Source: Patescibacteria group bacterium
Lineage (GTDB): Bacteria; Patescibacteriota; Microgenomatia; UBA8517
Length of the DNA: 15,493 nt
Assembly: GCA_025057695.1 (NCBI GenBank)
Contig: JANWVB010000022.1
Span: 1 to 15,493 of the forward strand
Reading direction: 5' to 3'
Each line of letters opens with the position of its first letter. The first letter of the stretch is position 1. A program made the position numbers and the translations under genes. Positions 14,244 to 15,493 of the stretch are shown in pieces. The notes beneath the pieces are model-generated. The model saw only the letters and a program-made list of their open reading frames with translations, was not told the origin of the DNA and did not search any database.

Positions 14244-14272
14244 ATTACAAATCTTAAAATGCATAGTATCAA
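14244..14272 (-). promoter_or_regulatory. Predicted promoter of the MBL-fold gene, near-leaderless
   Basis: On the minus strand, TTGATA (14267-14272, 5/6) is followed after 17 bp by TGTAAT (14244-14249, 5/6). The start point would be near 14237, about 4 nt before the ATG at 14233. This supports that start over the upstream ATG at 14272. Confidence 0.55.
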
Positions 14273-14300
14273 AACAAAAATTACAGAACAAGCTTAAGTT

Positions 14301-14318
14301 TTTTGTGTGACCACAAAA
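14301..14318. promoter_or_regulatory. Dyad TTTTGTG-TGAC-CACAAAA, possible operator
   Basis: A perfect 7-bp inverted repeat with a 4-bp spacer. It lies between two divergent promoters (MBL-fold gene leftward, anchored DUF5666-like gene rightward), 29 bp beyond the leftward -35 box. The position and symmetry fit a dimeric repressor or activator. No candidate regulator gene is in the window. Confidence 0.35.
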
Positions 14319-14338
14319 CAAGATATAAAAGATATAAT

Positions 14339-14368
14339 TTGTAAATACTAACCTTTATCTGATATAGT
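14339..14368 (+). promoter_or_regulatory. Predicted promoter of the DUF5666-like gene
   Basis: TTGTAA (14339-14344, 4/6) is followed after 18 bp by TATAGT (14363-14368, 5/6). A start near 14375 would make the GTG at 14376 leaderless, or give the ATG at 14406 a 30-nt leader. An imperfect dyad GTGCT/AGCAC (14377-14397) lies in that leader. Confidence 0.4.
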
Positions 14369-14405
14369 ACTCAAGGTGCTATATTCTTTAAAGCACTTAA
14401 TTAAG

Positions 14406-15416
14406 ATGCGAAAAGAAGCATTGTTTGCAGTTTTGGCAGGAATTTTGCTGGGAATTGTAGTAGCCTTTGGTATATGGAGAACAAATAATGCTCTTGTTAA
14501 AACGCAAACCAACAAATTTTTGACAGAAGAAAGTTCTCAAGTTCAACAATCTGCCACTAAAACTTCCAAAATACCCAACATCAACAGCCAAATTGTAATT
14601 GCTTATCCAAACAATCTAGATGTGTTTACGTACGAAACAGTCAACATTAAAGGTTTAGCCACACCAAATTCCAAAATTGTCATTTCAAACAACCAAAATG
14701 ACTATATAACAACAACAGACACTCAAGGCGCGTTTAACCAAGAAATCAGTTTAGACGGAGGTGAAAACAAAATTACAATTGCAATCCCCGAAAGCCACCA
14801 AACAAACATGACAGTTTTTTATTCAAGCGAACTGCAAAAACAATTAAGTCAAAGTCCAAATACAGCTACACAAAGTGCTGAACAAAAAGCTCAAGAAAAA
14901 GCAAAATTTGCCGAATTAAAAATCAAGGCTTTTATGGGAACAATCACTGACAAATCAGATACATATCTGCAAATGAAAAACTTGGACGGAACAATACAAA
15001 TAATCGGCATTGATGCTAAAACAACCGCAATAAATGAAAAAACAAGAAAAACAATTGCAAAAACTGACATTGCCATTGGAGATTATGTTGTCGTTTTGGG
15101 ATCTAACATCGAAGACAAAGAAATTAAAGCTTTAAGAATAATTGTCTCATCTTACCAAGAAACAGAAAGTATCAAATTGATAAAAGGCAGTGTAATCAAA
15201 ACCGCAAAAGACTCGCTTGAAATTCAAATTGAAGAAGGCAAAGAGATAACTCTTGTCCTAACTAAAAATGCGAAGATAAAATCTGAAACGGAAGATTCAA
15301 CAAATTATAAACCAATTAGACTGACAGATATAAAGACAAACAACAAAATTATTGCCGTTGGGCAAGAAGAAAAAGACAAATTTGAAGCAAGAACAATATT
15401 TAGGTTAATGCACTAA
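14406..15416 (+). CDS. Membrane-anchored extracytoplasmic protein with Ig-like and DUF5666-like domains
   Basis: 336 residues from ATG 14406. Residues 6-24 (LFAVLAGILLGIVVAFGIW) are an uncleaved signal anchor, with no lipobox. A Ser/Thr/Gln-rich linker leads to a beta-sandwich at about 62-138 (VNIKGLATPNSKIVI...TTDTQGAFNQEISLDGGENKITI), which looks like a Big/glucodextranase-B type Ig-like domain. A charged linker (140-172) is followed by two similar OB-like modules, about 177-248 and 259-333. Each opens with G(T/S)(I/V)...D..L.(M/I) and ends with GDYVVVLG or NNKIIAVGQ and then a strand of LRI/TIFRL type, resembling DUF5666 repeats. It probably faces the outside; the ligand is unknown. An alternative GTG start at 14376 would add ten residues (LYSLKHLIK) and would be leaderless. 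Confidence 0.8.
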   Translation: MRKEALFAVLAGILLGIVVAFGIWRTNNALVKTQTNKFLTEESSQVQQSATKTSKIPNINSQIVIAYPNNLDVFTYETVNIKGLATPNSKIVISNNQNDYITTTDTQGAFNQEISLDGGENKITIAIPESHQTNMTVFYSSELQKQLSQSPNTATQSAEQKAQEKAKFAELKIKAFMGTITDKSDTYLQMKNLDGTIQIIGIDAKTTAINEKTRKTIAKTDIAIGDYVVVLGSNIEDKEIKALRIIVSSYQETESIKLIKGSVIKTAKDSLEIQIEEGKEITLVLTKNAKIKSETEDSTNYKPIRLTDIKTNNKIIAVGQEEKDKFEARTIFRLMH

Positions 15417-15493
15417 AAACAAAACACAAAAAGCTAATTTCTACTCGCTTTGTTTTGAAATAAACTTTTGATCTTTTGCTTGCAAACTGTGGT

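Noticed and set aside
14234..14272. N-terminal extension of the MBL-fold protein from ATG 14272
   Set aside because: The extension is hydrophobic and atypical for the family, whose proteins begin at MDITYLGHSS; the upstream ATG overlaps the predicted -35 box.
15416..15456. AAAACAAA / TTTGTTTT inverted repeat after the last gene, possible terminator
   Set aside because: The stem is only 8 bp with a single G-C pair and a 25-nt loop, too weak to call.
15441..15493. Possible C-terminal end of a minus-strand gene (frame HSLQAKDQKFISKQSE, stop TAG at 15441-15443)
   Set aside because: Sixteen codons are too few to judge; a convergent gene beginning beyond the right edge is possible but not supported.

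Overview
The window looks like chromosomal DNA of an AT-rich bacterium with a small genome, most likely from the Candidate Phyla Radiation (Patescibacteria, possibly the Microgenomates side). This is inferred from the short, tightly packed genes, 4-bp start/stop overlaps, mostly absent Shine-Dalgarno sequences, several membrane proteins that match no common family, and a gene set of yebC, efp, dnaB, a DksA/TraR finger protein and an RluA-type synthase. No 16S or other decisive marker is present.

Layout. 1-577 (minus) is the N-terminal part of a Xer-type tyrosine recombinase that runs off the left edge. 578-1708 is about 1.1 kb of very AT-rich DNA without a convincing gene. It holds the recombinase promoter, two dif-like sites in the same orientation 556 bp apart, a perfect 27-bp palindrome and several small hairpins. 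1709-3213 (minus) is yebC followed by a polytopic membrane protein. 3390-4112 (plus) is a TPR protein, divergent from yebC and convergent with the next block. 4118-8499 (minus) holds an integral membrane protein, a DksA/TraR-like protein, an RluA-family pseudouridine synthase, a KefB-like antiporter with an NAD-binding RCK domain, and a single-pass membrane protein with a LytR_C-like end. 8568-9059 (plus) is a small membrane protein rich in His and Asp. 9062-12139 (minus) is tRNA-Leu(CAA), an EcoRI-type adenine methyltransferase, a DUF262-HNH nuclease overlapping it by 4 bp, and efp. 12207-14233 (minus) is a UPF0173-type metallo-beta-lactamase-fold protein followed by dnaB. 14406-15416 (plus) is an anchored extracytoplasmic protein with two DUF5666-like repeats.

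How it fits together. Most genes are housekeeping: replication (dnaB), translation (tRNA-Leu, efp, yebC, RluA), regulation (DksA/TraR) and ion homeostasis (KefB-like). Two parts look accessory or unusual. The methyltransferase plus DUF262-HNH pair, inserted between tRNA-Leu and efp, looks like a compact restriction-modification-type defence module. The recombinase with dif-like sites in its own promoter region and in the adjoining gene-free DNA suggests a Xer/dif-type or mobile recombination locus. A further theme is that several predicted promoters put the transcription start within a few bases of the start codon, so leaderless transcripts are likely for several genes.
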